From NCBI GenBank assembly GCA_022559845.1, contig JAHNEJ010002918.1:186001-250000 (forward strand): 64,000 nt of DNA, written 5' to 3'. Positions within the stretch are counted from its first letter, which is position 1. Each line of letters begins with the position of its first letter. The position numbers and the translations under genes are program-made. The notes under the pieces are model-generated. The model had not been told where the DNA came from. It saw nothing but the letters and a program-made list of their open reading frames with translations, and ran no database searches. Shown piece after piece: positions 1-11,159 of the stretch. This stretch comes from Amorphophallus konjac. Lineage: Eukaryota; Streptophyta; Magnoliopsida; Alismatales; Araceae.

Positions 1-2006
1 CCTTCATTAGTACGCATTTGAATTTGTCCCACTGCGTCGACCCTGCCGTGGATAGCGTTGACGCGTTGAAGACAGCTAGAGATAAGTCGCTCCTTTCTTG
101 AACTGCTGTGTCGACGTTGCCAGTTGGTGGCGTTGACGCACGAACATGTACATTTGTACATTGGCGTCTCTTAAGCCGCTGCGTCGACGCTTCCAACTTG
201 TGACGTTGACGCATTGATGCGTTCCAGTGAGCAACCAGCCTAACCTTTCTTAACTATTGCGTCGACGCTGCTCCACTGCTGCGTTGACGCATCAGTAATC
301 CAGTGATCACGTTCTTCGGCAAACAGACGTGCTGCGTGGACGTTGCTAGCCCATAGCGTTGACGCATGGATACGTTCTAGTGAACAACCAGCCTAGCCTT
401 CTTAACTGTTGCGTCGACGCTGCTTGATGAGTGCGTTGACGCACCAGAGTAATCCAGTAACCCACTGGCTCTTCCTTTGTAACTGCTGTTTCCACGTGTC
501 AGCATATCAGCCCCTTGGATCACGTGCCAAGTCTTGATGGCCTGAATCATCTGCAGACAGTCAGAGGAAAATGAACTTAGTTCAGACGAATGTATATACT
601 TAAGCAGAGCTGCCAGTGTATAGACTTGAACAGTGCAGCGAGTGTACAAACTAGGACTTGGTAAAATAAGGTCCAGTGTATAGACTTGCAGATACGAAGC
701 CAATGTACAGACTTAGAAGGATTTGAACCAGTGTCCAGACTTCAAGTTTGAAGACCATTGTGCAGACTTTGGAGAGCAGTGGCCAATGTATAGGCTTTAT
801 GGAGCGAAGCCAATGTGTAGACTTCAGGAGCTCAGCGAAGGCTGTACAGACTTCAACGAAGAGATGCACAAAGTACAGACATCATTCAAGGGCCAGTATG
901 AAGACTTCACGATGTATAGACTTTCTAAGGATGCAGACTCTGTATAGACTTCAAGCTTCAGAAACGAATGAACAGACTTCACTTAAGAAACGTATGGAAA
1001 GACCCCAGTGTATAGACTTTGCCTTGAACGAAGGTCAGTGATGAGTGTATAGACTTTCACGATGTGTAGACTTGGATACGTGAAAGCTACAGTGAAGGAA
1101 TGTATACACTTGACCAAAGCAAGGGCAAATCGAGTGTACAGACTCTGAGGTTCAAAGCCAACGGCTGTACAGACTTAGAATATTAAGACTGATGTACAGA
1201 CTTCATGCGTTGACGTTGTACACTTGAGAATGCTCACAGCGTTGACGCAGCATGAGACGTAGGCTGTACATACTTAGCATATGAAGACTGGTGCATGAAC
1301 AGTAATGCTTAGACTTGCATGAGACGCTCGGATGTATAGACATGGAGACTTAGCCTATGCATAAGACGCTAAGTGAGACGGTCCAATGTATGGACTTCAA
1401 CTCATGTGACCAAAGCATCAATGCAATGTGCAGACTTCGCCTGAGACAATGCATGAGACGGACGATGTATAGACTCCAGCAACAATGCATGACTTGTATA
1501 GACTTGTGTTCTCAATGAAACACAAACACAACACAATGTATAGACTATGCTGAGTGTCTAGACTTGTGAGATGCATAGAACACACATGAGGCTGTATAGA
1601 CTTGGAAACCAATGCACACGGCTGACAGACATGAAGTGAACTTGAATGAACATGATGTATAGACTTTGGACTCCAAGGGCGATGTATGGACTTTCATATG
1701 AAAGGCTGTACAGACTTTGAAGTCTGGGGGCGTCGACGCATGATGCATGAGACACACTTGCTGCGTTGACGCTGCATGACTTGCGAAATGCATAGAACAT
1801 ACAGAGGCTGCAATGCACCGATCTTAATTCAAGCACAAAACACTTGATGCACTCTCATGCATTCTCCACAGAATATATCAGTTATATGCATTTAGATTGT
1901 TATGATTCAATGATTCAATGTCAAGCTATTAGCAAAATAAAATGGTGACTCATTCGTGTTGCTATCATTAAAACACCACATTCATCAAAGCACAAGGGGC
2001 ACAATA
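1..2006 (-). mobile_element. Left (3') LTR of a gag-only Copia element, cut by the window edge
   Basis: This stretch repeats 8452-10457 at a constant offset of 8451 bases with no net indel. I count about 17 substitutions by eye (about 0.85%), 15 of them transitions. It is the U3-side part of a long terminal repeat. The remaining R/U5 part, to judge from the complete right copy, lies left of the window. On the element's sense (minus) strand it begins at 2006 with TATTGTG, where the right copy has TGTTGTG, so one terminal base has mutated. The low divergence means a recent insertion. The left target-site copy is not visible. Confidence 0.9.
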
Positions 2007-2020
2007 ATCTCCCCCTTTTT
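2007..2020 (-). other. Polypurine tract (plus-strand primer) next to the 3' LTR
   Basis: On the minus strand this reads AAAAAGGGGGAGAT and directly abuts the 3' LTR, which is where reverse transcription of a Copia element primes its second strand. The upstream context (ATCATCAAAAAGGGGGAG) is typical of plant Copia elements. Confidence 0.85.
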
Positions 2021-4560
2021 GATGATGGCAACATAATGAGTCACACTGACTCGTCAAACTATTCTCCCCCTTTGACATAATCAAAAAGAAAGGGAATGGT
2101 TTGAGAGACACAATGCAGCACACAAAGACACTTATGACAATGAAACATCACTCCCCCTATCAGCATGCAAGATTAACTACTGTCCCCTAGATGCAAAGAA
2201 ACCATAACTTCCCTTGAAGCACATGAATGAACTATGGTTATCCAATGAATCAAGCTGAATTCTGCCTTTACAAAGAATCTGAATTCTGGTGAAAAGACCA
2301 CATAATCAGAACTTATTGCAGAACAAGGTGGAAGATTCCAACAGTGTGGAGAGTAAAGTGATTGGTGATAGAAGGGCAATAATAGACAACAATCATCACA
2401 AGACATCTCAATGAATAATCAGACTGAATCTGATCAAGCTATCTGGAAAATCTGATCATGAGGGATTTTAATGCATACATCACTTCAATAAGTCTTAAAA
2501 GATGTAGACTCTTCTATCATGAAGGGTTATGAAATGGCAACTTAACCAATCTGATTTAATTTTGATGTATACCAAATTTGTCAAATTAAACTCAATACTC
2601 ATATCTGAATCCAAGTTTTAATAAAGGTGAACCAAATATTCAGATAACACCCAAAATCAATCATCTTTTATCTTACACATATGATCTCAATAGCATCTTT
2701 GAAAGATACACAGATTAGTACAGAAGTTAAACACTTTTCAAGAACATGAGTTGACAGATTTTTCAAGATAATTTCATTTGAAGCACATTATATTTTTCCT
2801 GAGCAATTTAAGTTGATCAACACCTTTTTACATGAGGCACAGCAAGTCTTAGTTGAAGTGACCCAGTTACTCAGTGTGATAACTGTCATTGCCTCTCATT
2901 TTGAGAGCAGAGTTAGCAATATGAGTGTCTTTTTATATGAGAAGACACCTTTATCAGAGGTCAGACTCCCCAGCTACTCAACACAAATAAGCTATTGCTC
3001 TGTCAGGTTTTGTTTCACTAAATTTTTATCAGAGATAACTATGGCACCTCATGACATGAGTTGCTTTATTTCATTGATAAAGAACTCAGTTTCTCAGTGA
3101 CCGAGTCATTGCTCTGAATTCATAATTTCTCATTTAGTCAACATTTTTCAAATTAATGTTTAACAACAATACACACTATATGCATCTTAGCCAAAGAAGC
3201 CCTGAATTCAAATTTTCAGATATCTGATGAGAGAGTCTAAGGTTTACATGAAACATGTGGTTAAAGTTTATTAAACCTTATCATTCAGATATTTTCAATT
3301 CATTTAACTACAAATCTGAGAATACATTAATCTTATATCAGTCTGATTCAGTGATAATTCTTAAACCTATATGATAGAAATTTCTACAATGTTCTCAGAC
3401 TGAATTGCATGACATGCAGCTTAAGTTCCTCAGATCAGAAAAATAAGTTTAGCTGACCAACAAATCAATAGTAGAGCCAATTCAGTCACACTAGCTGAGA
3501 GGTATATGAAGGAAGAGTACTAGCTGGTGAAAGAATCAATCAGCAAAAGAGAATAAAAGTTTAAAGCCAATAGCAGAGTTGAATTTCAGTTAGACAAAAT
3601 GAGACACTCCTTCTTCAACAGATTGAGGATTAGTAGTCAAATTCTCAGATTCAAGAAGGTATGAATTCAAAATAGTCAATTGATGATTTGAAAGAGTGTA
3701 AAGTGAGAATTTCAAATAGTGTCAACAATGTGATAATGCTCCCCCTTGTCTATATGCAGTGACTCACATAATACTCAACAAGCTCCCCCTGAATTGATGC
3801 AATTTATGCAAGATGATTATTCAAACGTCAGAGCATTCTTTATTCAGAGAGCATCATGCTAGAGCAATCAACTCTTCAAGGTAATTCAATTCAGCACAGA
3901 CAGATTATTATGATATGCATTGATTAAAAAACAGTTGGACTCCCCCTGACTATATGCATGAAATGTATTGAAATCACATCACATGATATCAAATTTAGCA
4001 TTCAGATATGATTCATGCAAATTAGACAGAAGAGAATTACTATAAGCATGATTGTTTAATTCATATTTCAGAAAACTTCAGTTTAGCACCAACAGATCAA
4101 CATGATATGCAATACACTGCTCTATATGACTTGACCCATGGTACTGGGAGAAGGACTTGGTCCAAGGACCACCTCACACATGGCAGTAGCATCCAGACAT
4201 ACTCCATCTGCCCTTCAGCACTGTTCCATCTAATATACCATGATGGTCATGCAAATCAGTGCAATACGACATGCAGGGAGTTTGACATATCATGCATCAT
4301 GACATAGATATGTAATGCATTCAGAGGTAAACTACAATTATTTCCATGTGCATTTCAGATTTTCAATTAGATTCAGTTAGATGATGCACAAAAGAATTAA
4401 TCATGATATGCAGGCATTTAGAGCACACAAATTCAGAAGACAGAATTTAAGCAGAGTTTTCTGAACTAACCTGAAATGTAGTCATGGGGTTTTCATTCTT
4501 GAGTGCCTTGGTTGATTAACCCCCTTTATTCATTTCCAAGGCACACCTGCAACAACTGGA
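2021..4560 (-). other. Non-coding internal region where pol would be expected
   Basis: I find no protease, integrase, reverse transcriptase or RNase H homology in this 2.5-kb part of the element in any frame. Open frames are short. On the sense strand AGGGGGAG occurs six times (about 2009, 2064, 2151, 3739, 3783 and 3940), in two clusters of three. Repeated polypurine-tract copies upstream of the 3' LTR are a known trait of the Sirevirus lineage. Confidence 0.7.
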
Positions 4561-6999
4561 TTATTTTGATCCTGCAGGAACCCAAGCTGCATTGGGTCCT
4601 GTATGAGCCCTAACGGGTGTTCTAAACAATCTTTTAGCAACATGATCATCATATTCCATCAGTTTACACTCAAACATTGAATGCCCAGTTTTTCCACAAT
4701 AATAACATGAAGCCACAGATTTTTTGTTTTTATTCTTCATGTTAGCAGAAACATGATGCCCATGTGCATGCATATGAGTATAAAAATTATGTGTATGAGC
4801 ATGAGTATTTCTTTTATTGACTTGAAAATTTTTCTTTCCATGCTCAGCCAGCCGACAGTTGACAGATTTGTGGCCTAGCTTACAACATTCAAAACATGCA
4901 AAGTTTTTCTTTTTATCTCTCAAGTTATTTCTAGCAGAATTATAGAAAGCAGGGAATTTGACAGATTTAGAGTTTAATCTATTTCCCTGAGCATGCCAGC
5001 AATCTTTGACTGCATGCCCATGCTTACCACATTCAAAGTATTTAAGATGCTTTCTTCTTGATTCATTTTTACCCCAATGATTTCCTGACCAGCACTCATT
5101 AGCCTTATGCCCAGGCTTGTTGCAAGTGAAACAAATGATATGCTGATTGAATTTGAGTTTGTTTCTTTTGTACTCATGATGATTTGGGGTGTATCTGGCA
5201 TGCATTCTGTCATCAAATTTCAAGGCATAGCACTCATTCATTAAATGACCATACCTGCCACAATAATAGCATGAAGCATCAGATTTCCTAGGGGCATGGT
5301 TTCTATCAGATGAATTCATAGATGCATGTGAATGAGTACAAGAAGCATGAGCATTTTGCATTGACCCATCAGATTCAGCAGAGCTAACAAATTTCAGAGT
5401 ATAACCAGAATTATTCTTTGCCCTTTTTGTTTGACTCTTTCTTGTCAATTTCTGATTATCCTCAACAGGTTTTGTTTGTTTTTCAATTTTCTGAGCTTTA
5501 AACTGAAAGACAGATTTTGAAGGTGACTTCTGATTTTCATTTTGTTTTGTGGATTGCCTTGAAGTACCAGCTACATCAGTGCTTTGAACAAAAGTTGTAT
5601 ATAGCTGGTTTTTAGTGATTTTCTTAACATCAGAACAGCAATTTGTTCTCCCTTCAGAATTATCATCCTTCCTCTTCCCAACAGTTTTCATTTTTCCTTT
5701 AATCTTGGCAGACTCAATAGCTGAATTTTCCAGATTATGAATTTTATCTTCCAAGCTAGCAATGTGAAGTTCATAACTGGCTATTTCCTGTTCACTGCAA
5801 TTAACACATTCGCTTAGAACTTGGTTTGCAGTTTTATACTTCTCAATTTCTTGTTCTAGACTGTTCAAAATTTCTGAATTTCCATCATAGACAACTTTTC
5901 CTTTTTCTATAGTGAGAAGTCTTTCAGACAAGCCAGTGTTCAACCACTTTAGTTTTTCAACTTCAGCTTTTAATTCAGTGTTTTCTTCCTCAAGATTTTT
6001 ATCCTGAATTTCATTATTAGCACATCTCTCTCTTCCAGACATGTGCTCCAATTTTTCAATCAGTTCATCTTCTCTTTCTTCTGCTTTAATTTTCTCAGCG
6101 AGCAGATTTTTGTGATCATCTTTAAGTGAGGTAATTTGTTTATTTAGCCATTCATTCTCACTAAAGAGATCTTCATTACGTTCTCTTAAAACTGAGCATG
6201 TTTTACAATTTGATTTAGCAGAAGAGGACTGTGAAACCTCATTGATTTCATTCATTCTGACCATAAGAGTTTTATTCTTCTTTTGAAGATCTTCATTCTC
6301 CAATTTCATTTTGTCCAATTCAGAATTAACTTCAGTGAGTTCCTGCATGCCTTTTAGATGCTCCTTTTTCTTATCATTCAACTGATTCTCTATTTCTGAC
6401 ATTTTATCCAACCATGTTTGTTTTTCAAATTTTAGAGAATCATTTTGTTTCTTAAGATTCTGAACATTTAGCATGCAAGCATCATAAGACTTTTTCATAT
6501 TTGGACAGTTTTCACATGAATCTTTCAGATTTATTCTATCACATTTCTTTTTCAATTTTTTATTTTCAGATTTCAATTTCTTGGAAACTTCTAACAAGTT
6601 TTCATACATATCTATCAATTCATCGAAAGAGTATCCTTCTGATTCAGAACTTACCTCGGATGAAGTTTCATCATCAGCATTTCTATGATCAGCCATTAAG
6701 CACTTGCTGTGATTCCTAATTAGCTTCAGTTTATCCAAAATGTCTTTGGCAGACCTGCAAGATGAAATGCATTCAATTAGAGATCTGTCAATTGATTCTT
6801 TTAATAAAACTACAGCTCTATTATTGACAGAGTCTTTCAGCTTGTCCTTCTTGGTCCATTTAGATTTATCCTTCGACAGTTTGTATGGGCCATGAGTCAT
6901 TACCTTCCACAGTTTTGGATCAGTAGATTTTACATACCGATGGAGGTTTTCGAACCAAGAGTCAAAGTTATCACCTCTGAATATCGGAGGATTAGCCAT
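4561..6999 (-). CDS. gag: Copia gag polyprotein (DUF4219/UBN2-type, multiple zinc knuckles)
   Basis: This is an uninterrupted 812-residue frame. I choose the ATG at 6999 (MANPPIFRGDNFDSW), because the longer frame only adds a TTG start. The N-terminus matches DUF4219/UBN2 Copia gag (PPIF-G-NF-SW, DPKLW, then SAKDILDKL near residue 107). Residues about 115-440 are Lys/Glu/Asn-rich and look like a long coiled coil. The C-terminal third carries zinc knuckles of the C-x2-C-x4-H-x4-C type near residues 576, 621, 700 and 763. A fifth near 655 has lost its first cysteine (YFEC instead of CFxC). A His-rich linker lies near 740. The protein packages element RNA into cytoplasmic particles. There is no protease or pol downstream, so the element would need enzymes supplied in trans. 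Confidence 0.9.
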   Translation of the reverse strand: MANPPIFRGDNFDSWFENLHRYVKSTDPKLWKVMTHGPYKLSKDKSKWTKKDKLKDSVNNRAVVLLKESIDRSLIECISSCRSAKDILDKLKLIRNHSKCLMADHRNADDETSSEVSSESEGYSFDELIDMYENLLEVSKKLKSENKKLKKKCDRINLKDSCENCPNMKKSYDACMLNVQNLKKQNDSLKFEKQTWLDKMSEIENQLNDKKKEHLKGMQELTEVNSELDKMKLENEDLQKKNKTLMVRMNEINEVSQSSSAKSNCKTCSVLRERNEDLFSENEWLNKQITSLKDDHKNLLAEKIKAEEREDELIEKLEHMSGRERCANNEIQDKNLEEENTELKAEVEKLKWLNTGLSERLLTIEKGKVVYDGNSEILNSLEQEIEKYKTANQVLSECVNCSEQEIASYELHIASLEDKIHNLENSAIESAKIKGKMKTVGKRKDDNSEGRTNCCSDVKKITKNQLYTTFVQSTDVAGTSRQSTKQNENQKSPSKSVFQFKAQKIEKQTKPVEDNQKLTRKSQTKRAKNNSGYTLKFVSSAESDGSMQNAHASCTHSHASMNSSDRNHAPRKSDASCYYCGRYGHLMNECYALKFDDRMHARYTPNHHEYKRNKLKFNQHIICFTCNKPGHKANECWSGNHWGKNESRRKHLKYFECGKHGHAVKDCWHAQGNRLNSKSVKFPAFYNSARNNLRDKKKNFACFECCKLGHKSVNCRLAEHGKKNFQVNKRNTHAHTHNFYTHMHAHGHHVSANMKNKNKKSVASCYYCGKTGHSMFECKLMEYDDHVAKRLFRTPVRAHTGPNAAWVPAGSK

Positions 7000-7238
7000 C
7001 GAATCAGATAACAACCAAATTCAAAGCACAAAACACTAGACAATAAAACCAGATAAGCAAGACACTGCACTAACCCAGTGAAGCTAAATACAGAACACAA
7101 GAGGCACACTTATGAGATGCACCAGACAGAAATGCACTAAGACAGTAAATCAAGACGATTCCAAATGACCCACTCTGAAATGCACTAAATAGTTAGCAGG
7201 ATCCTCTGCAGATTGTTAGATCTGTTAAGTCAGAGACC

Positions 7239-7250
7239 GCTCTGATACCA
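7239..7250 (-). other. Primer-binding site for initiator tRNA-Met
   Basis: The minus strand reads TGGTATCAGAGC, complementary to the 3' end of plant initiator tRNA-Met. It sits two bases inside the end of the 5' LTR (CAACA-AT-TGGTATCAGAGC). This fixes both the element's orientation (minus) and the LTR boundary at 7253. Confidence 0.92.
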
Positions 7251-7679
7251 ATTGTTGGGTTCGGTGCAAGTATTCAGAGGGGGGGGGGTGAATGAATATG
7301 GCCTATAAAAATTTCACCCAATTGACATATTAGGCTCACTAACTATTTAGAAAGCTAACTAGACAGATTTATCAAATCTGGAAGACTAATTAGCAGATGC
7401 GGAATTAAACAAACAGATAGTGAGCACTCTAACAAGACAAGTTAGACAAACTATAGCTCAATTAGAATTTCGCTCACTCAACAGATTAAACACTTAGAAC
7501 AAAATCTGATCAAGTTATCTAATGAACCTGTGATCAACCACTTGGAGCACCCCTATGCAAACATCTAGCGGAAGCAAACCATAAGCAATCAAACCACAAT
7601 GCAAGAGGGGTTTTTAGGTGGTTCGGTCCTCCAGACCTACATCCACCCCACACTCAAACCGAGTGTGGCTTCCGCTGAC

Positions 7680-7880
7680 TCACAGCTTGAACAGCTGGGC
7701 ATTACAGCTTACCTTACAACCGCTGGGCAACACAGCTTGCCGTCCAGTGGAATCCACCACTGCAACCGCTGGGGATTACAGCTTACCCGTCCAGTGGAAA
7801 CCTCCACTGCCCGCTGAGCAACACAGCTTGCTGTCCAGAGGAGTCCTCCTCTGCAAACCGCTGACTAACAGCTTGAAAGA
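7680..7880. repeat. Degenerate tandem repeat in R/U5 of the LTR
   Basis: Blocks of the form CCGCTG-GC-ACAGCTT followed by GTCCAGTGGAA-CC-CCACTGC recur about every 55-65 bases, three to four times. Each contains a short inverted repeat (CAGTGGA/TCCACTG). Confidence 0.6.
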
Positions 7881-7997
7881 CAATGTAAAATAGAAAACAG
7901 AAAAGATGGAAACACAGCAACTAAAAGCTGAACAATGAAGCAAGAAATAAGCTCTAACAATGAGCAACCTCAGATCTGGTTTTGAACCATAGATCTG

Positions 7998-8275
7998 AGG
8001 AAGGAACTCCTTCTCTTTCTCTCTCTCTCTTCTTCCCTCGATCTCACTCTCTTTCTTCACTCTCTCTCTTTCTCTTTCTTTTTCTTCTGCTGGATCGTGG
8101 AAGCACTCTATCCTTTTTCTCTTACTCTTCTCTCAGCTTCTGCTCCTCTCTTCTCTCTCTTTTCTTTCCTCTCTTGTGCTGGATCGACAGCTTCTTTTCA
8201 CTCTGCTTCAATAACGATCTCTCTCTTTCTTCTTCTTCTCCTTTTCTTCTTCTTTTCTTTTTTTGGATCGAAGGG
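7998..8275. repeat. Pyrimidine-rich (CT/CTT) tract in the LTR leader
   Basis: About 280 bases of TCTCTCT/TTCTTCT sequence on the + strand. In the element's transcript this is a GA-rich leader downstream of the TATA box. Open frames across it are compositional artefacts. Confidence 0.7.
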
Positions 8276-8333
8276 CTTTTCTGCTCTCCAGGCTTCTTCT
8301 TCGATCTACCTTCTACAGAGGATGAAGGCTTCC

Positions 8334-8340
8334 TTTTATA
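8334..8340 (-). promoter_or_regulatory. TATA box of the retrotransposon promoter
   Basis: The minus strand reads CTTATAAAAGGAAGCC, a good plant TATA box. Transcription would start near 8305 and run through R/U5 and the primer-binding site into gag. Both repeat arrays lie directly upstream, in the position of an enhancer. Confidence 0.65.
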
Positions 8341-8483
8341 AGCAGCAGCAGCAGGCACACTGGCGCGTGTGGCTTCCACATTTCCTGCCCTAAAAATTCA
8401 GACCATGTGGCAGCATCCTGGTTCACGAGCCAGGCACCTCGGATCACGTGCCCTTCATTAGTACGCATTTGAATTTGTCCCAC

Positions 8484-8894
8484 TGCGTCGACCCTGCCGT
8501 GGATAGCGTTGACGCGTTGAAGACAGCTAGAGATAAGTCGCCCCTTTCTTGAACTGCTGCGTCGACGTTGCCAGTTGGTGGCGTTGACGCACGAACATGT
8601 ACATTTGTACATTGGCGTCTCTTAAGCCGCTGCGTCGACGCTTCCAACTTGTGACGTTGACGCATTGATGCGTTCCAGTGAGCAACCAGCCTAACCTTTC
8701 TTAACTATTGCGTCGACGCTGCTCCACTGCTGCGTTGACGCATCAGTAATCCAGTGATCACGTTCTTCGGCAAACAGACGTGCTGCGTGGACGTTGCTAG
8801 CCCATAGCGTTGACGCATGGATACGTTCTAGTGAACAACCAGCCTAGCCTTCTTAACTGTTGCGTCGACGCTGCTTGATGAGTGCGTCGACGCA
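8484..8894. repeat. Six inverted-repeat modules (TGCGTCGACGC / GCGTTGACGCA) at about 76-bp spacing
   Basis: Each module has TGCGTCGACGC (or a near variant), a spacer of about 11-15 bases, then GCGTTGACGCA. The two arms are complementary apart from one G:T pair. In the left LTR, modules start near 33, 104, 180, 258, 332 and 410, so spacings are about 71-78 bases. Add 8451 for the right LTR. Modules 4 and 6 share longer flanks (CAACCAGCCTA), hinting at a 152-base higher-order unit. GCGTCGACGC is itself a perfect palindrome, and TTGAC is the W-box core. The array sits about 150-560 bases upstream of the TATA box. Confidence 0.8.
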
Positions 8895-9029
8895 CCAGAG
8901 TAATCCAGTAACCCACTGGCTCTTCCTTTGTAACTGCTGTTTCCACGTGTCAGCATATCAGCCCCTTGGATCACGTGCCAAGTCTTGATGGCCTGAATCA
9001 TCTGCAGACAGTCAGAGGAAAATGAACTT

Positions 9030-10180
9030 AGTTCAGACGAATGTATATACTTAAGCAGAGCTGCCAGTGTATAGACTTGAACAGTGCAGCGAGTGTACAA
9101 ACTAGGACTTGGTAAAATAAGGTCCAGTGTATAGACTTGCAGATACGAAGCCAATGTACAGACTTAGAAGGATTTGAACCAGTGTCCAGACTTCAGGTTT
9201 GAAGACCATTGTGCAGACTTTGGAGAGCAGTGGCCAATGTATAGGCTTTATGGAGCGAAGCCAATGTGTAGACTTCAGGAGCTCAGCGAAGGCTGTACAG
9301 ACTTCAACGAAGAGATGCACAAAGTACAGACATCATTCAAGGGCCAGTATGAAGACTTCACGATGTATAGACTTTCTAAGGATGCAGACTCTGTATAGAC
9401 TTCAAGCTTCAGAAACGAATGAACAGACTTCACTTAAGAAACGTATGGAAAGACCCCAGTGTATAGACTTTGCCTTGAACGAAGGTCAGTGATGAGTGTA
9501 TAGACTTTCACGATGTGTAGACTTGGATACGTGAAAGCTACAGTGAAGGAATGTATACACTTGACCAAAGCAAGGGCAAATCGAGTGTACAGACTCTGAG
9601 GTTCAAAGCCAACGGCTGTACAGACTTAGAATATTAAGACTGATGTACAGACTTCATGCGTTGACACTGTACACTTGAGAATGCTCACAGCGTTGACGCA
9701 GCATGAGACGTAGGCTGTACAGACTTAGCATATGAAGACTGATGCATGAACAGTAATGCTTAGACTTGCATGAGACGCTCTGATGTATAGACATGGAGAC
9801 TTAGCCTATGCATAAGACGCTAAGTGAGACGGTCCAATGTATGGACTTCAACTCGTGCGACCAAAGCATCAATGCAATGTGCAGACTTCGCCTGAGACAA
9901 TGCATGAGACGGGCGATGTATAGACTCCAGCAACAATGCATGACTTGTATAGACTTGTGTTCTCAACGAAACACAAACACAACACAATGTATAGACTATG
10001 CTGAGTGTCTAGACTTGTGAGATGCATAGAACACACATGAGGTTGTATAGACTTGGAAACCAATGCACACGGCTGACAGACATGAAGTGAACTTGAATGA
10101 ACATGATGTATAGACTTTGGACTCCAAGGGCGATGTATGGACTTTCATATGAAAGGCTGTACAGACTTTGAAGTCTGGGG
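9030..10180. repeat. Dispersed TGTATAGACTT / TGTACAGACTT array in the LTR U3
   Basis: Dozens of copies of [A/G]TGTA[T/C]AGACTT occur every 20-50 bases on the + strand, separated by unrelated sequence. The left LTR has the same array at about 580-1730. The element's transcript would carry the complement, AAGTCTATACA. Short frames across the array yield repetitive peptides and are not genes. Confidence 0.8.
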
Positions 10181-10719
10181 GCGTCGACGCATGATGCATG
10201 AGACACACTTGCTGCGTTGACGCTGCATGACTTGCGAAATGCACAGAACATACAGAGGCTGCAATGCACCGATCTTAATTCAAGCACAAAACACTTGATG
10301 CACTCTCATGCATTCTCCACAGAATATATCAGTTATATGCATTTAGATTGTTATGATTCAATGATTCAATGTCAAGCTATTAGCAAAACAAAATGGTGAC
10401 TCATTCGTGTTGCTATCATTAAAACACCACATTCATCAAAGCACAAGGGGCACAACAGGTTCCACCGGCAAAAGGGAAGTTTTGGTCGAACGAACATTTC
10501 AATGAGTAGGGTCGAATGACTTACTAGCCGGATGAGTCATTCGGTCTTGTTCTACTCGATTAACAAAGTAATCCTCGTAATTTAAAAATAAATTAAAAAT
10601 ATCTTTTAATTTTACATGAAAATAAAAGAGAAATGTTAACTATCTATATAGATGGATAGAAAAATTACTCGTCCAATATGTTATTGGTTCACACATGGGT
10701 CTCACTCATGTCACTCTTA

Positions 10720-11075
10720 GATAGCTATTTGTCATCCTTCAATAATATTGGAAGTCTCATTCGTCGTCTCGGGAATGTACGAAAATTGACGTGAATTGAC
10801 TATCTGTCACCCTTACATAGTTATTTGTCACTCTTAAATAGTTATTTTTCACCTTTAAATAGCTATTTGTCACCCACCCTTAAATAACATTGAAATTCTC
10901 ATTCGTCGCCTAAAAAATATGCAAAAATTGACAGGAGTTGACTATTTGTCACATTTACATAACTATTTGTCACCCTTAGATAGTTATTTTTTTATCCTTA
11001 AATAACTATTTGTCACCCTTATAGTATTAAAAATCTCATTAGAAATACGCACAAAACTGACAAGAAGTGAGATGC
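10720..11075. repeat. Degenerate tandem repeats (ACTATTTGTCACCCTTAAATAG monomers)
   Basis: A monomer of about 22 bases recurs roughly ten times. A longer unit with ATTGAAATTCTCATTCGTCG recurs near 10742, 10885 and 11023, giving a higher-order period of about 140 bases. No coding potential is seen. Confidence 0.65.
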
Positions 11076-11159
11076 ACACACTGCATATGTGGTCCAATGA
11101 GAGATATGACGGGTAATAAACCCTAAACTTACCCTAAAGGGGATTAAGCATTTCTCGAA

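Larger units (their letters stand above)
7253..10457 (-). mobile_element. Right (5') LTR, complete, 3205 bp
   Basis: On the minus strand the LTR begins TGTTGTGCCCC at 10457 and ends CCCAACA at 7253, giving the TG...CA ends of Copia LTRs. A TATA box at 8334-8340 divides it into a U3 of about 2.1 kb (10457 to about 8310) and an R/U5 of about 1.05 kb. The U3 holds two repeat arrays, listed separately. The R/U5 contains a GA-rich tract and a degenerate tandem repeat. The flank after 10457 begins GGTTC, the expected place of a 5-bp target duplication. Confidence 0.92.

Noticed and set aside
377..1836. Open frames with repeated SLYT/VYTS/CIDF-type peptides on both strands of the LTR
   Set aside because: They are translations of the TGTATAGACTT array, occur in all frames, and recur identically in the right LTR. 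No codon bias or domain.
2813..3100. 95-residue frame on the + strand inside the Copia element
   Set aside because: Antisense to the element, with no homology to pol or any domain; probably chance.
7982..8393. Ser/Leu/Phe-rich open frames resembling secreted or membrane proteins
   Set aside because: They translate a CT-rich tract in the LTR leader.
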